In this document: in pieces, positions 1 to 8,583 of the stretch | Numbering within the stretch: position 1 is the first letter of the stretch | Layout: every line of letters starts with the position of its first letter | Position numbers and translations under genes: made by a program | Origin: Shimazuella kribbensis DSM 45090 | GTDB lineage: Bacteria > Bacillota > Bacilli > Thermoactinomycetales > Thermoactinomycetaceae | Assembly (NCBI RefSeq): GCF_000428065.1 | Contig: NZ_ATZF01000005.1 | Coordinates: 1 to 64,000 of the forward strand | DNA: 64,000 nucleotides | Reading direction: 5' to 3' | Notes under the pieces: model-generated | What the model saw: the letters and a program-made list of their open reading frames with translations, nothing else | What the model was told of the DNA's origin: nothing | Databases searched by the model: none

Positions 1-220
<220 letters not shown>

Positions 221-297
221 ATGGAGTACCTTTTGGTACAAATTCGGTTACCAAATAATCAGGCGTGTTACTCACTCTTCGGTTTTCAGGGAATAAT
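221..297 (+). other. Short rRNA trailer / truncated internal transcribed spacer
   Basis: About 77 bases between the 16S end and the terminator. The stretch near 270-290 (CACTCTTCGGTTTTCAGGG) resembles the box that usually precedes 23S rRNA in Bacillales spacers. I infer that this is a spacer relic from an operon that lost its 23S and 5S genes, or that this species has unlinked rRNA genes. Confidence 0.5.
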
Positions 298-333
298 TAA
301 ACCCTAGTACAAGATGTACTAGGGTTTTTTGGT
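298..333 (+). terminator. Rho-independent terminator after 16S rRNA
   Basis: The stem AAACCCTAGTAC / GTACTAGGGTTT with a 5-base loop is followed by a T run. It ends the 16S transcript directly, which supports a 16S-only transcription unit. Confidence 0.9.
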
Positions 334-733
334 GTTTTATAGATTATACAGTAAGTTCCGACCTCCATCCAAAATTCATTCGTTCTGTGGATTGCAACGA
401 TGTATAGTCGTTCCAAAAATAAACCAGCCATTATCCTAACTACTTTCTTTGAAAATCGATTCCTCAGCTAAATTTATCGTTACAATTTTCTGCTATAATT
501 TGCCGGTATTCCTTTCTCCTTGTCTTACTCTAGTTTGCGAGATCTTTGTTTTGATCAGCTCAAATATAGTGAAAACATTTAAGGAAGATGGTTTATTCCG
601 CTGGACTATTTGATTCATCATCTGGTTCATTATTCTTTTCACATTTTGTTTCGGCTGACCTACACATACATAATATAAAGAGGTATAATTTACATAATCT
701 GACCGAACCTGAACATTTCGATGGGAGAACGCC
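334..733. other. AT-rich intergenic stretch without a recognisable gene
   Basis: No open frame here has a ribosome site or family resemblance; the reverse-strand frames look like chance. A TATAAT box lies near 691-696, upstream of the GC-rich ORF at 734, but its -35 match is poor. Confidence 0.5.
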
Positions 734-937
734 ATGAGCACGGACTACCCGGAGTGGAACGCGTACGTCGAGAAGCAGAAGGCTGATGAGGCTGCTAAGG
801 TTGCCGCTGAACTGGCGAAGGACTTCATCACGCCGGAGGAGGAGATTCCTCCTGCTGAGTGGGAAGCCATGATGGATCTCCTCGATGAGGCCTCTGCTTC
901 TCATGCTCGCCTCTGTGCTGCTCACAAGCCTTCGTGA
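734..937 (+). CDS. GC-rich orphan small protein (67 aa), function unknown
   Basis: A 67-residue acidic, Ala/Glu-rich protein (begins MSTDYPEWNAYVEKQKADEA) that is predicted to be mostly helical, with no cysteine pairs, signal peptide or membrane segment. The start has a good site (GGGAGA, 6 bases before ATG). I do not recognise the family. Base use is unlike the surroundings: the 60 bases 841-900 contain 34 G/C, and codons favour GAG, AAG, GAC, CTC and GCG, as in actinobacteria or actinophages rather than this AT-rich genome. It is one of six such isolated ORFs in the window. The composition and clean ribosome site argue for a transferred real gene rather than a chance frame; its role is unknown. 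Confidence 0.55.
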   Translation: MSTDYPEWNAYVEKQKADEAAKVAAELAKDFITPEEEIPPAEWEAMMDLLDEASASHARLCAAHKPS

Positions 938-995
938 GCACATAAGGAACCACCTTCAGGATCAGGCTCATGTCTTGAGCTCCGCAGGATCGGGA

Positions 996-1024
996 GTCGA
1001 GCGGCAACTATTGCCCGCCTCGAC
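996..1024 (+). terminator. GC-rich hairpin downstream of the 734-937 ORF
   Basis: GTCGAGCGGCAA pairs with TTGCCCGCCTCGAC with two bulged C residues. No T run follows, so it would be a weak or actinobacterial-type terminator. It marks the 3' limit of the GC-rich segment. Confidence 0.45.
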
Positions 1025-1166
1025 ACCAATTGTAATCCATAACAACACATACTGCTCATTTTGTCTCCAGTTTCCTATCCCCATTTATTATTCTCCGATA
1101 AAATTCTGATCCCATTTACTTTGACGACTACCACTATTTTCATTGAATCTGTCAGGCACCTAGTCT

Positions 1167-2006
1167 TTAACTATTAATAAGAATAATTCCTATTAACAAC
1201 AAACTAAATGAAAGAAATTGAAATTTGGAAAATTTCTCTTTATAAACCAGATAAGATAAAACAGCAACGATAATACCATTAGCAGAAGCGATTGGCGAAA
1301 TGATGCTTGCTGGGCCGATTGCCAGAGCAGCTGCTAAAGACTGCATCATGGCAAAGGAGAGAACTCCTGCAAATAATCCATTAACGATCCCTGTTGTTGA
1401 TTTTTCTTCATTTCGTTTAGTCCATAATGTGACAGTAAACCAGACGAAACCAAATACATAGGAAATAAAGATAATAGGACTGTTGTTCAGATTCATTTCC
1501 TCCGTTATTTTCAAGCCACCATTTCGGATAAAAAATCCAATAAAAGCAACTCCCACAAATAGATACCATAGCTTATTGCTGATTCGTAGTTTCTGATTTG
1601 GATCAAATGGTAGTAATAAGACTGCTAAAATAATGAAAAAGATAGCTATACCTTCTAGCCAATTCAGATTTTCAGCATATAGAAAGACAGACATGATAAC
1701 GATCAAGATGACATGGCTGTGAGAAACAGTAGCTGTTAAGCCAGCAGGTCCGATGTATACAGATTTGCTATACAGTAAGTTTCCTAATGTTGCTGCTAGC
1801 CCAATGATGATGCCAGCGATTATGATCTTCACATCCCATACCCATGTTTGGGTATACCAGACATATAGTCCCGATCCTAACGAGCCAGCTAAATAGAAAC
1901 CAAAGAGTAACTTTTCTGATGTACCACCTTTCATCGTATTGATTTTGAAGAAAAATGCACTCAGTCCATTAAACAGAAAACAAAGAAATGCGAGTAGTAA
2001 CCACAA
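1167..2006 (-). CDS. EamA/DMT-superfamily transporter
   Basis: A 279-residue integral membrane protein made almost entirely of hydrophobic segments (about ten), the size and pattern of the drug/metabolite transporter (EamA) family, with two repeated five-helix halves. The start is TTG at 2006, placed by AGGAGG nine bases upstream. The substrate cannot be read from sequence; relatives move amino acids, nucleosides or other small metabolites across the cytoplasmic membrane. It stands alone, convergent with the GC-rich ORF cassette upstream in the window, and has no obvious operon partner. Confidence 0.8.
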   Translation of the reverse strand: MWLLLAFLCFLFNGLSAFFFKINTMKGGTSEKLLFGFYLAGSLGSGLYVWYTQTWVWDVKIIIAGIIIGLAATLGNLLYSKSVYIGPAGLTATVSHSHVILIVIMSVFLYAENLNWLEGIAIFFIILAVLLLPFDPNQKLRISNKLWYLFVGVAFIGFFIRNGGLKITEEMNLNNSPIIFISYVFGFVWFTVTLWTKRNEEKSTTGIVNGLFAGVLSFAMMQSLAAALAIGPASIISPIASANGIIVAVLSYLVYKEKFSKFQFLSFSLLLIGIILINS

Positions 2007-2311
2007 GATGCTGAGCCTCCTATAAATAACATGAAGTGTTTAAAAGTTAAAGACTATTTTTTATTTTATCAATTCTAAATTCCAACTGTACAACAGATGT
2101 GGAAGACGTTCATAACAAGTGCATTTGGAACAGAATGTTAGTATATCTACTCATATGGAGTTCTAATTGTCATGAGATATAGAATGATATTTGTAGATGA
2201 ATTACCTCTCCTGATTATTTTGTGTTAACATAAAAAAGGATCAAAAGCATATGCGATTTTTTCTATAGATGATGTGATGGGGATCATTTGGCCCTTGTTT
2301 AAAGAGGAAGG
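2007..2311. other. Divergent intergenic region
   Basis: About 305 AT-rich bases between two divergent genes that must hold both promoters. I see no convincing -35/-10 pair, riboswitch fold or open frame. Confidence 0.4.
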
Positions 2312-2902
2312 ATGACAAAATTGAAAACAAGCACACATATAGCATTGCGAGATTGGGCAGTGACATTAGATGAACTCGGAAAAGGTACACAAATCCTTCT
2401 CATGCGAAAAGGCGGAATTCATGAAGAGACTCGTCACTTTGAAGTGACGAGCGATAGTTTTTTCTTATTTCCCGCTTACGAGCATCAAAAGCCAGAATTG
2501 CTAAAAGAAGAATACCAAGAAAACATTGCAAAAAGTATCGAAAATTGGTCTCCTGAAGATCAGACGATCACGATAAAATATTATGCGCAACTTCATGAAG
2601 ATATAGAGTTGTTGGATGAAGAGAAGTTAAAGTCGCTTTACCCTCACCACATTTGGACCAATGAGTTTGCAGCAGAACGGCTCAAATGGAAAAAGAAATT
2701 ACCATTGCACGTACTCTTATTACGTGTATACCAACTGGAACAACCTGTTGAAATTCCCATGTTAGGCGAATATGGCGGCTGTAAGTCATGGATGTCACTA
2801 CCAGATCTAGTAAAAGGAGTGGTAGCTCATCCTGTACTTACTGATGAAGTTTTTGCTCAAAAAGTGATGGATATTAAACAATCATTAGAAATAGGTGAGT
2901 AA
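2312..2902 (+). CDS. DUF1802 family protein
   Basis: A 196-residue soluble protein resembling the DUF1802 family: an N-terminal segment with the IALRDWAVTLDELGKGTQILLMRKGG-like region (residues about 9-34; a core such as LLMRKGGIHEE) and a conserved FFLFPAYEHQ motif. The family has no established function. ATG at 2312 lies very close to its GAGGAAGG site, so TTG at 2321 is a possible alternative start. It is a single gene, convergent with the azoreductase gene and separated from it by a shared terminator. Confidence 0.65.
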   Translation: MTKLKTSTHIALRDWAVTLDELGKGTQILLMRKGGIHEETRHFEVTSDSFFLFPAYEHQKPELLKEEYQENIAKSIENWSPEDQTITIKYYAQLHEDIELLDEEKLKSLYPHHIWTNEFAAERLKWKKKLPLHVLLLRVYQLEQPVEIPMLGEYGGCKSWMSLPDLVKGVVAHPVLTDEVFAQKVMDIKQSLEIGE

Positions 2903-2959
2903 ATATTCTTTCTCTGGAAGAATTACTATCAAGGGCTAACGATTTATAATCATAAAAAA

Positions 2960-2999
2960 TAAAAACCAGCCTAATTTATTTATATTAGAGCTGGTTTAA
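2960..2999. terminator. Bidirectional terminator between DUF1802 and azoreductase genes
   Basis: AAACCAGCCTAAT pairs with ATTAGAGCTGGTTT, flanked by A-rich and T-rich runs. It can serve both convergent genes. Confidence 0.75.
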
Positions 3000-3081
3000 C
3001 TTATTTACATTGCTTTTTGACTATAGACGTGTCTTCTTGACTGTACTTAAAACTATCAATTGTTTTTTACCTCTTGATGTG

Positions 3082-3717
3082 TCACTTTGCCAAAGAAGTA
3101 GCTGCTGATTCAGCTTCTTGAAGGGCCTTCTCCAAAATTTCAACTCTATCGAGAATAGCATTTCCTTGTGCCCGAATGATTTGATAGTTCTTAACTCCAA
3201 GAAAATGGAACATGGATTTCAAGTATTTATGTGAGTATTCTACTTCCGTATACCAGTCGTTGTTGGTATATATACCATCACTTGCTTGAATAACGAGGAG
3301 GCTACGGCCGTCATTGAGCAAACCGACTGATCCATTTGGAGTATAGGCAAATGTCTCTTTGGCGATCAGTACGTTATCCATATAGTCTTTGAGCTTTGAG
3401 GGAATGTTGAAGTTATGCAGCGGCATCGCAATTACATACTTCTTCGCGCTCTTAAACTGCTGAAGGATATCCGACATACGAGAAGTTAACCATAACTCTT
3501 CCTCGTTTAATGTCTCTTCTTTGCCGATTTTTTCCCATGCTTTTAAAACGACATGATCAATGGTCGGTACAATATCACGATATAGATCGATTTGTTCCAT
3601 TGGATAATCGGGATGAAGTGTTTTGTATGTTTCCATAAAGCGCTGAAGCACTTGCAAGCTGACGGATGATGTATCATCCACTTTTGGGTGCGCATTAATA
3701 ATAAGTATTTTTTCCAT
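3082..3717 (-). CDS. azoR: FMN-dependent NADH-azoreductase / NAD(P)H quinone reductase
   Basis: A 211-residue flavodoxin-fold protein of the AzoR/acyl-carrier-phosphodiesterase-like family, about the usual length of about 200-210 residues. Features are the N-terminal strand and FMN phosphate loop (ILIINAHPKVDDTSSVS), the AMPLHNFNIPSKLKDYMDN segment around residues 98-116 that covers the flavin, and a late YLKSMFHFLGV helix. The family reduces azo bonds and quinones with NADH using FMN, and probably protects against quinone stress in the cytosol. The start has AGGGAGAG upstream. It is followed downstream by a separately started alpha/beta hydrolase gene on the same strand. Confidence 0.85.
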   Translation of the reverse strand: MEKILIINAHPKVDDTSSVSLQVLQRFMETYKTLHPDYPMEQIDLYRDIVPTIDHVVLKAWEKIGKEETLNEEELWLTSRMSDILQQFKSAKKYVIAMPLHNFNIPSKLKDYMDNVLIAKETFAYTPNGSVGLLNDGRSLLVIQASDGIYTNNDWYTEVEYSHKYLKSMFHFLGVKNYQIIRAQGNAILDRVEILEKALQEAESAATSLAK

Positions 3718-3823
3718 TTTCTTTCTCTCCCTGTATTATCTTATAATTTAATTGAAATGAAACTTGCAATGCATTTATAGAAGCTTGGTTGTTTAGTTTT
3801 CAAATGAAGATGGGCTGCATAAG

Positions 3824-4669
3824 CTATACATTTTTCAAAAAGGTAGAAACGTGTTCCGTAAATAATTCAGGATACTGGAATAGGAACCCGTGCCCAGCAT
3901 CTGGATAGATGATTAGTTGAGCATTTTTAATATGCTGTGACATGATATAGGAGTTAATAGCAGGTATCATAATGTCATCATTTCCATTCATGATCAGTAC
4001 AGGTTGTTTTATCTCTCCTAACCTAGGGAAAAGGAAATTCTTTTCTCTTACATTCATGAGGGCCTGAGCTTGCGCTTTTACGGAAGCCTCTGACACGAAA
4101 GGAGAGCGATCTTCTTTTCTTTTTTGAAGACGTTCCAGATATACTTTTCCTTTTACTTGACTCGTCTCTGTCTGCTCAAAAAAGAGATATAGAAAATCCT
4201 CAGGTACATTTACAGGCTTCATGGCAACTTGAAACACTTCTGGTGCAGCGCTTTGTATACCCTCTCCCCCACCAGGCCCAGTACCAGCCAAGATTAGAGA
4301 ACGAACGAGATCAGGTCGTTCCAATGTCACTTGTTGCGCTATGCATCCACCCATAGAAAAGCCAAGTAAATCGACTTGATCGAATCCCAACGACTCCATA
4401 AAGATTACAGCATGGTTTGCCATTTCTGGGATGTTATTTGGTGTTACACCAGTCGATAGCCCTACACCTGCATTATCGAACAAGATCACGGTTCTTTCTT
4501 TGGATAACAAGTCTACAATAGCTGGATCCCAGTCATCCATTGTCCCGCGAAATCGATGGCAAAGAACAAGTGGTACATCGGATTTTTTTCCTAATAATCG
4601 GTAGGCGTATGTAACCTCATTTACTTTGACAAATGATGTCTCAACCTTTTCAGCCAAAGTAATTTCCAT
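3824..4669 (-). CDS. Alpha/beta-fold hydrolase
   Basis: A 281-residue hydrolase with the nucleophile elbow GFSMGGC (Ser near residue 102), an acid in NGNDDIMIP and a C-terminal His in the DAGHGF motif, so the full Ser-Asp-His triad is present. Length and motifs match the broad esterase/haloperoxidase-like group (Pfam Abhydrolase_1). There is no signal peptide, so it should be cytosolic. Substrate unknown. I chose ATG 4669 (GGAG eight bases upstream) over the upstream GTG at 4678. It starts just downstream of the arylamine N-acetyltransferase gene and may be co-transcribed with it. Confidence 0.8.
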   Translation of the reverse strand: MEITLAEKVETSFVKVNEVTYAYRLLGKKSDVPLVLCHRFRGTMDDWDPAIVDLLSKERTVILFDNAGVGLSTGVTPNNIPEMANHAVIFMESLGFDQVDLLGFSMGGCIAQQVTLERPDLVRSLILAGTGPGGGEGIQSAAPEVFQVAMKPVNVPEDFLYLFFEQTETSQVKGKVYLERLQKRKEDRSPFVSEASVKAQAQALMNVREKNFLFPRLGEIKQPVLIMNGNDDIMIPAINSYIMSQHIKNAQLIIYPDAGHGFLFQYPELFTEHVSTFLKNV

Positions 4670-4693
4670 CTTTATCACTCCAATCGGTCTCGT

Positions 4694-5446
4694 TTATATT
4701 TCTAAATCAAATAGCTCTTTATAAATATTTATCGTTTGCTCCGGCCCAAAGGTATGCTTTGTTTTTTTCAATCCTTCTACAATAGTTAAGGAGTGATCAT
4801 GTAATGTAATCCTTCCTTTGTCCGTAACTTTCATGATTACAGGGGTTTTATTAAAAGTAGATTGTTCACTGTATTGAGTAAAGTCACACACACTTTTAAA
4901 ATCGTCTAAAACCTTCTCTTCTTCTGAGAACTTATATAGCATAATCCAATCTGCATCCTCCTTTTTTTCTAAAACCCACGTTCTTTGTTCTTCTGCATAA
5001 GGTTTCACTCGATAATAAGCATTTACTGCGAAAATTTTTTCACCTGTTAAAGGAATGGGTATACTTGGGGTATTTCCACCAAATCCAACGTCAACTAAAT
5101 ACTCCTCTCCGTTTAATAGAACAATGTTTGTTAAATGTGTACCCTCTTTAAACCATGAACCATTTAAATTTACTGTTGCGGCACGCATGGATACATCGAA
5201 GTTAAGTTCTCGGAGTAAAACATGAAAGAAACCATTTAATTCATAGCAAACTCCCCCTCTTTGACGGATCGCAATTTTTTCATAAAGATAATTTGGATCA
5301 AAGGATAAAGGAATGCTTTTTAAAATATCTAAGTTCTCAAAAGGAACTTGAGTGACATGGTTTTGCTGTAAATGTGTTAAATCGTCCAAATTGTTTTTTA
5401 GTTCTTGAGTTATACCGATTCGAGCTAAATAATTTTTGATATCCAT
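4694..5446 (-). CDS. nat: Arylamine N-acetyltransferase
   Basis: A 250-residue protein of the NAT family that transfers acetyl groups from acetyl-CoA to aromatic amines or hydrazines. The catalytic triad is complete: Cys67 in RGGVCYELN, His104 in GTHLTNIVLL and Asp119 in VDVGFGG. Length is close to the family's usual 260-280 residues. The start at 5446 has CAGGGGGA upstream. The next gene, an alpha/beta hydrolase, begins 15 bases past its end and could share its transcript. It is probably a detoxification enzyme; the physiological substrate is unknown. Confidence 0.9.
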   Translation of the reverse strand: MDIKNYLARIGITQELKNNLDDLTHLQQNHVTQVPFENLDILKSIPLSFDPNYLYEKIAIRQRGGVCYELNGFFHVLLRELNFDVSMRAATVNLNGSWFKEGTHLTNIVLLNGEEYLVDVGFGGNTPSIPIPLTGEKIFAVNAYYRVKPYAEEQRTWVLEKKEDADWIMLYKFSEEEKVLDDFKSVCDFTQYSEQSTFNKTPVIMKVTDKGRITLHDHSLTIVEGLKKTKHTFGPEQTINIYKELFDLEI

Positions 5447-5557
5447 TGATTGATCCCCCTGTTTCTTATTTAGGTGAGTGAAAGAGCTGCTGAAATCTTC
5501 CTTTTGAAAAATTTTGATTATGTAATAGAGTAGTGTTGTGATAGAAGAAGAATTTTA

Positions 5558-6043
5558 TTACGTATTAGAAATATTAAGACGCTTACCTCTTTCCGCATAC
5601 CAATCGTCTAACTTCATCATGTCGAAATATTTTTCAACGTCCAGTTCTATCGGAGCAATGAATTCAAGTAAATTTCCATCAGGGTCCTCAAAATAAATAG
5701 CTGCATGCGCTTGAGGATGGTGAGGAAGAACCAGTGGTTGGCGAGCAGGTTCGAAATCATAAAAATCAACCACTTCTATCCCTTTTTCCTTCAACCATTG
5801 CTTTGTTTTCTCCATATCTTCGAGCTCAATAGTAAAAGCTACATGGCGAATTGATACATGATAAGGAATCTTCACTTGTTCGCAATCCCATAATCCCAAC
5901 CAACTTTTCCCTTTTTCAATCCATAGAAAAGCTCGTCTTTCTCCTCTACAAGCAAATTCGAGCCCTAAGTTTTCATAAAATTGAATAGATCTATCGAGAT
6001 CACTTACAGGCAAATGCCCTTCATATAAACCTTTGATCATCAT
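5558..6043 (-). CDS. VOC family (glyoxalase/bleomycin-resistance-like) protein
   Basis: A 161-residue vicinal-oxygen-chelate domain protein with two beta-alpha-beta-beta-beta repeats: GHLPVSDLDRSIQFYENLGL at the N-terminus, then HVAFTIE and the C-terminal DPDGNLLEFIAP signature. Likely metal ligands are His in the first motif, His in RHVAF and Glu in LLEFIA. These proteins act as glyoxalases, dioxygenases or thiol transferases; the exact reaction cannot be told. The start is set at the ATG pair 6043/6040 behind TTGGAGG rather than at the longer frame reaching 6097. It is a single gene. Confidence 0.75.
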   Translation of the reverse strand: MMIKGLYEGHLPVSDLDRSIQFYENLGLEFACRGERRAFLWIEKGKSWLGLWDCEQVKIPYHVSIRHVAFTIELEDMEKTKQWLKEKGIEVVDFYDFEPARQPLVLPHHPQAHAAIYFEDPDGNLLEFIAPIELDVEKYFDMMKLDDWYAERGKRLNISNT

Positions 6044-6383
6044 CCTATACCTCCAAGTTTTATTGATCTCATACGATGGGGCCTTTTCGACGTCCATCCA
6101 TATATGGATTATTTGTTGCTTAGTATTAAACGAGTGATTACGCCTACATGTGCTTTGCCAAGTCTTTTTTTACGGGCATCTACGAAAATCCATGAAGTTG
6201 AGAGAAGCGTATTATCGATTTGTGTTTTCCAGATACTTTTCAATTTAAAAAGAACTTCATATGATTTGGGGTTCTACATTTTTGCATTAACATACAAACT
6301 TTCATAGTAATCACCATTAATAGATCTATTAAATATATATGTTATCTACGATTAGATCAAAAAAAGAGGCTGCATTTAACAAT

Positions 6384-6869
6384 TTAGCATTTGGCAAAAA
6401 AGTCACTTATTTTTTCTAGAACTGATGGAGCGAGCTCTTTTTCTAGTGTGTCTTTTAACCAAGCAAGGTTTTTTTGTTTTAAATAGTCATTTTTCATCTG
6501 TTCTGCTTCTAGCATAGTCAAATTGATTCGACAAGGAACAGTGGGATCATTTGTGTCCTGAGACTGAGCAGGTAGCCCTTTAGCGACGATATTTTTACAT
6601 TGAAATGCAGGTTGTACACCTTCAATCGCCGTAACTACATCATAAAATGTAATCTGTTCAGGAGGTCTAGAGAGAAGATAACCTCCTTTTACCCCTGGGG
6701 TAGATTGAACAATTCCCGCTTTGGCAAGTTTCGTAAAGACTTTTGATAGATAAGAAACAGAGACTCCTTGAAATTCAGCCAAATCTTTAATCCCGATTGG
6801 TTTATGAACCGAAGAGACCAAATACACAAGACAGTGGAGAGCATATTCCACACCAATGCTATAATACAT
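6384..6869 (-). CDS. Rrf2 family transcriptional regulator
   Basis: A 161-residue protein with the Rrf2 winged-helix domain: MYYSIGVEYALHCLVYL at the N-terminus, the recognition region GVSVSYLSKVFTKLAKAGIV and the wing GVKGGYLLSRPPE. Iron-sulfur Rrf2 proteins (IscR, NsrR) carry three closely spaced cysteines after residue 90; here only two are in that area, 22 residues apart, plus a C-terminal Cys. A classic [2Fe-2S] ligand set is therefore not evident, and it may sense redox or be cluster-free like CymR or YwnA. The start has AGAGGTG upstream. No obvious target gene is adjacent; the AT-rich region upstream may be self-regulated. Confidence 0.85.
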   Translation of the reverse strand: MYYSIGVEYALHCLVYLVSSVHKPIGIKDLAEFQGVSVSYLSKVFTKLAKAGIVQSTPGVKGGYLLSRPPEQITFYDVVTAIEGVQPAFQCKNIVAKGLPAQSQDTNDPTVPCRINLTMLEAEQMKNDYLKQKNLAWLKDTLEKELAPSVLEKISDFFAKC

Positions 6870-6977
6870 AACTTTACACCTCTAGATTGTTCTATCGTAG
6901 TTATTAAGTATATATCTTATCTTTAATATAAAGAGTAAAAATTGTTGTGTCAAGAAAGAAAAAATATTTTTGATTAG

Positions 6978-7205
6978 AATTTCCCTCCTTTACAAGCATT
7001 CTGCGATGAAAATTACGTGGACTCTGCTTATACCTCTCAGACTTGTCCAAAGTGTAAACACACAGTAAAGGAGAACCGAAACAAGAAAAAGCATATCTTA
7101 CAATGCAAAACTTGTGGGTATACCTTCAATGATGATCGGATTGGAGCAATGAATCTGCATCGAAAGGGGATAGAGTACCTTGTTGCAGCAACAACATCAG
7201 TATGA
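6978..7205 (+). pseudogene. TnpB (IS200/IS605 family) C-terminal remnant
   Basis: The readable frame opens after a stop at 6975 and ends at 7205. It contains the TnpB zinc ribbon (TSQTCPKCKHT ... LQCKTCGYTF, four cysteines in two CxxC pairs) followed by the last RuvC motif region NDDRIGAMNLHRKG with its Asp. The N-terminal two thirds, with the other RuvC acidic residues, is missing, so no intact RNA-guided nuclease can be made. The downstream right end of the element is still present. An intact full-length gene would be about 370-400 residues. Confidence 0.85.
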
Positions 7206-7345
7206 CTGATGTTGGATGGGTAGATGGTCAGCCTGCCCTGAGATGTATCGTCACGCTAAGGTCAGAGATTCTTAGAATCACATGTATGACTGGACAGATG
7301 CAAGCCATCACCTCTTAGCGTTAGCGTAGGTGGTGGCTTGTTGAC
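7206..7345 (+). mobile_element. IS200/IS605 right end with subterminal hairpin (possible omega-RNA 3' part)
   Basis: Directly after the TnpB fragment comes a structured non-coding stretch ending in an imperfect palindrome at 7301-7340 (CAAGCCATCACCT paired with AGGTGGTGGCTTG). That is the kind of subterminal hairpin recognised by TnpA, and it usually forms the end of the TnpB guide-RNA scaffold. The element end is probably near 7340-7346. The left end and TnpA are absent. Confidence 0.6.
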
Positions 7346-7510
7346 GAGAGGATCTTCTTATTCCATCTATTTAGAGAGATGTGTTAAACGCTCAATTGTA
7401 TAAATATATGTATAACTTGAATATGGAAAATCCGTTTTCTTGAATAAACAAGTGAATCTATGGTAAATCCCTAACTTACAAAAATTTAAAGATTAGTGAT
7501 CTTGGGCCTA

Positions 7511-7548
7511 AAAAGAGAAAACCAAATCATATGATTTGGTTTTCTTTT
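7511..7548. terminator. Terminator for the 7552-7827 gene (palindrome)
   Basis: AAAAGAGAAAACCAAATCAT pairs with ATGATTTGGTTTTCTTTT, with A and T runs at both sides. It lies just past the stop of the reverse-strand gene. Confidence 0.8.
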
Positions 7549-7551
7549 ATC

Positions 7552-7827
7552 TTATGCATTTTGTGTAGTTAATTCTTCTAGTTCGATAACAATCTCGTCT
7601 GCTGTCATGTCACCTTCTAAGTAAATGCCAACAAGTGTAGAAACCAATACAGACTCTTCTCCTGATATATTTAGGAGTTCTAATAATTCTTTTAAAGGAT
7701 CATAATTTTTTGGTAATATATGTATGCTTTGCGATCCAAATGCCTCTTCTAGTTGCAATGTTTTCTTATAGACTTGTTTAATCATGATTAAGATCATTTT
7801 AATTAATTCTTTTTTTTGTGTCTCCAA
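7552..7827 (-). CDS. Hypothetical small acidic protein
   Basis: A 91-residue protein with a Lys/Ile-rich N-terminal helix (about residues 5-20) and an acidic C-terminal region (GDMTADEIVIELEELT). I do not recognise it. The longer open frame reaches 7884, but TTG at 7827 with GAGAGG nine bases upstream is the best start. It has no signal peptide and no clear membrane segment. It stands between the TnpB remnant and a divergently transcribed CMD-family gene. Confidence 0.5.
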   Translation of the reverse strand: METQKKELIKMILIMIKQVYKKTLQLEEAFGSQSIHILPKNYDPLKELLELLNISGEESVLVSTLVGIYLEGDMTADEIVIELEELTTQNA

Positions 7828-7955
7828 ATATAAAATCCTCTCTTCGAAAAATAACAATTTCATTATACCAAACTTTTCGAACATATTTTAGAAAGTGAAT
7901 AAATTGCTAGATATAGAAGAGACTAATGGTGATATTTTAAATGGAGGTAGATGGA

Positions 7956-8312
7956 ATGGAAGGAAATTCTATTCAAGAATCGCTTATGGATTATAAAGAA
8001 GGTTTAGGAGAGTTATCCAAACATCTTCCTGAAGTTGTTAGTCAATATAATAAATTTACAGAAGCTTGTTTCGAAGAAGGAGATTTATCCAAAAAAATGA
8101 AACATCTGATAGCACTAGGGTTAGGAGTATATAGCAAAGATGAATATTGTATTATTTATCATACGAAAGGTGCTATTGAAAATGGAGCAACAAAACAAGA
8201 AATAATGGAAGCATCAGCGGTTACAACTGCATTTGGTGGAGGTATGGCAATGTCTCAAGCAGTAACACTTGTGCAAGATGCATGTTCATCATTTGTGCAG
8301 AATACACATTAG
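7956..8312 (+). CDS. Carboxymuconolactone decarboxylase (CMD/AhpD-like) family protein
   Basis: A 118-residue all-helical CMD domain protein. The motif EYCIIYHTKGAIENGATKQEI around residues 66-86 (CIIYH core) corresponds to the AhpD active-site helix, but the second Cys of CxxC is replaced by Tyr, so a classic alkylhydroperoxidase disulfide cannot form. The FGGGMAMSQAV segment near the C-terminus is typical of the family. The start at ATG 7956 is preferred over 7941 because GGAGG lies inside the latter's first codons, eight bases before 7956. It is a single-gene unit with a terminator 12 bases after the stop. The reaction is unknown. Confidence 0.8.
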   Translation: MEGNSIQESLMDYKEGLGELSKHLPEVVSQYNKFTEACFEEGDLSKKMKHLIALGLGVYSKDEYCIIYHTKGAIENGATKQEIMEASAVTTAFGGGMAMSQAVTLVQDACSSFVQNTH

Positions 8313-8324
8313 AGAAAGGAGATG

Positions 8325-8346
8325 GCCCCTATAAGGGCTTTTTTTG
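8325..8346 (+). terminator. Rho-independent terminator after CMD gene
   Basis: GCCCCTATAAGGGC hairpin with a compact loop, followed by seven or more T. Confidence 0.85.
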
Positions 8347-8466
8347 TGGTTTACACATCAAGCGTTTGTATTTATTCATAATAGGGAATTTTGATTTTAG
8401 TAGCCGAAATAGTTAAAAAAAAGCGTAGATTTAAGGATGCAATATTGTAATTTTACAGAAAATGTA

Positions 8467-8496
8467 TTGACAATCAACAGAAGAAAGCGGTACCAT
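8467..8496 (+). promoter_or_regulatory. Candidate sigma-A promoter for the CBS protein gene
   Basis: A perfect -35 TTGACA (8467-8472) is followed after 18 bases by TACCAT (8491-8496). It lies about 90 bases upstream of the 8584 start, with no other gene between. Confidence 0.55.
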
Positions 8497-8583
8497 AAAT
8501 GAGTAGGACTGTTTATTCCCTCAAACAACGGATGGATGTACAGGAGATTAACCCGGTTAAGGGAAGTGGGAGTACTATGATTT

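Noticed and set aside
593-943. Reverse-strand open frames (116 and 82 codons) over the 734 ORF
   Set aside because: They lack ribosome sites and family resemblance, and are explained by the GC-rich plus-strand gene and chance.
6104-6307. 67-codon plus-strand frame between the VOC and Rrf2 genes
   Set aside because: No ribosome site and no recognisable composition; its beginning overlaps the VOC leader. Likely chance.
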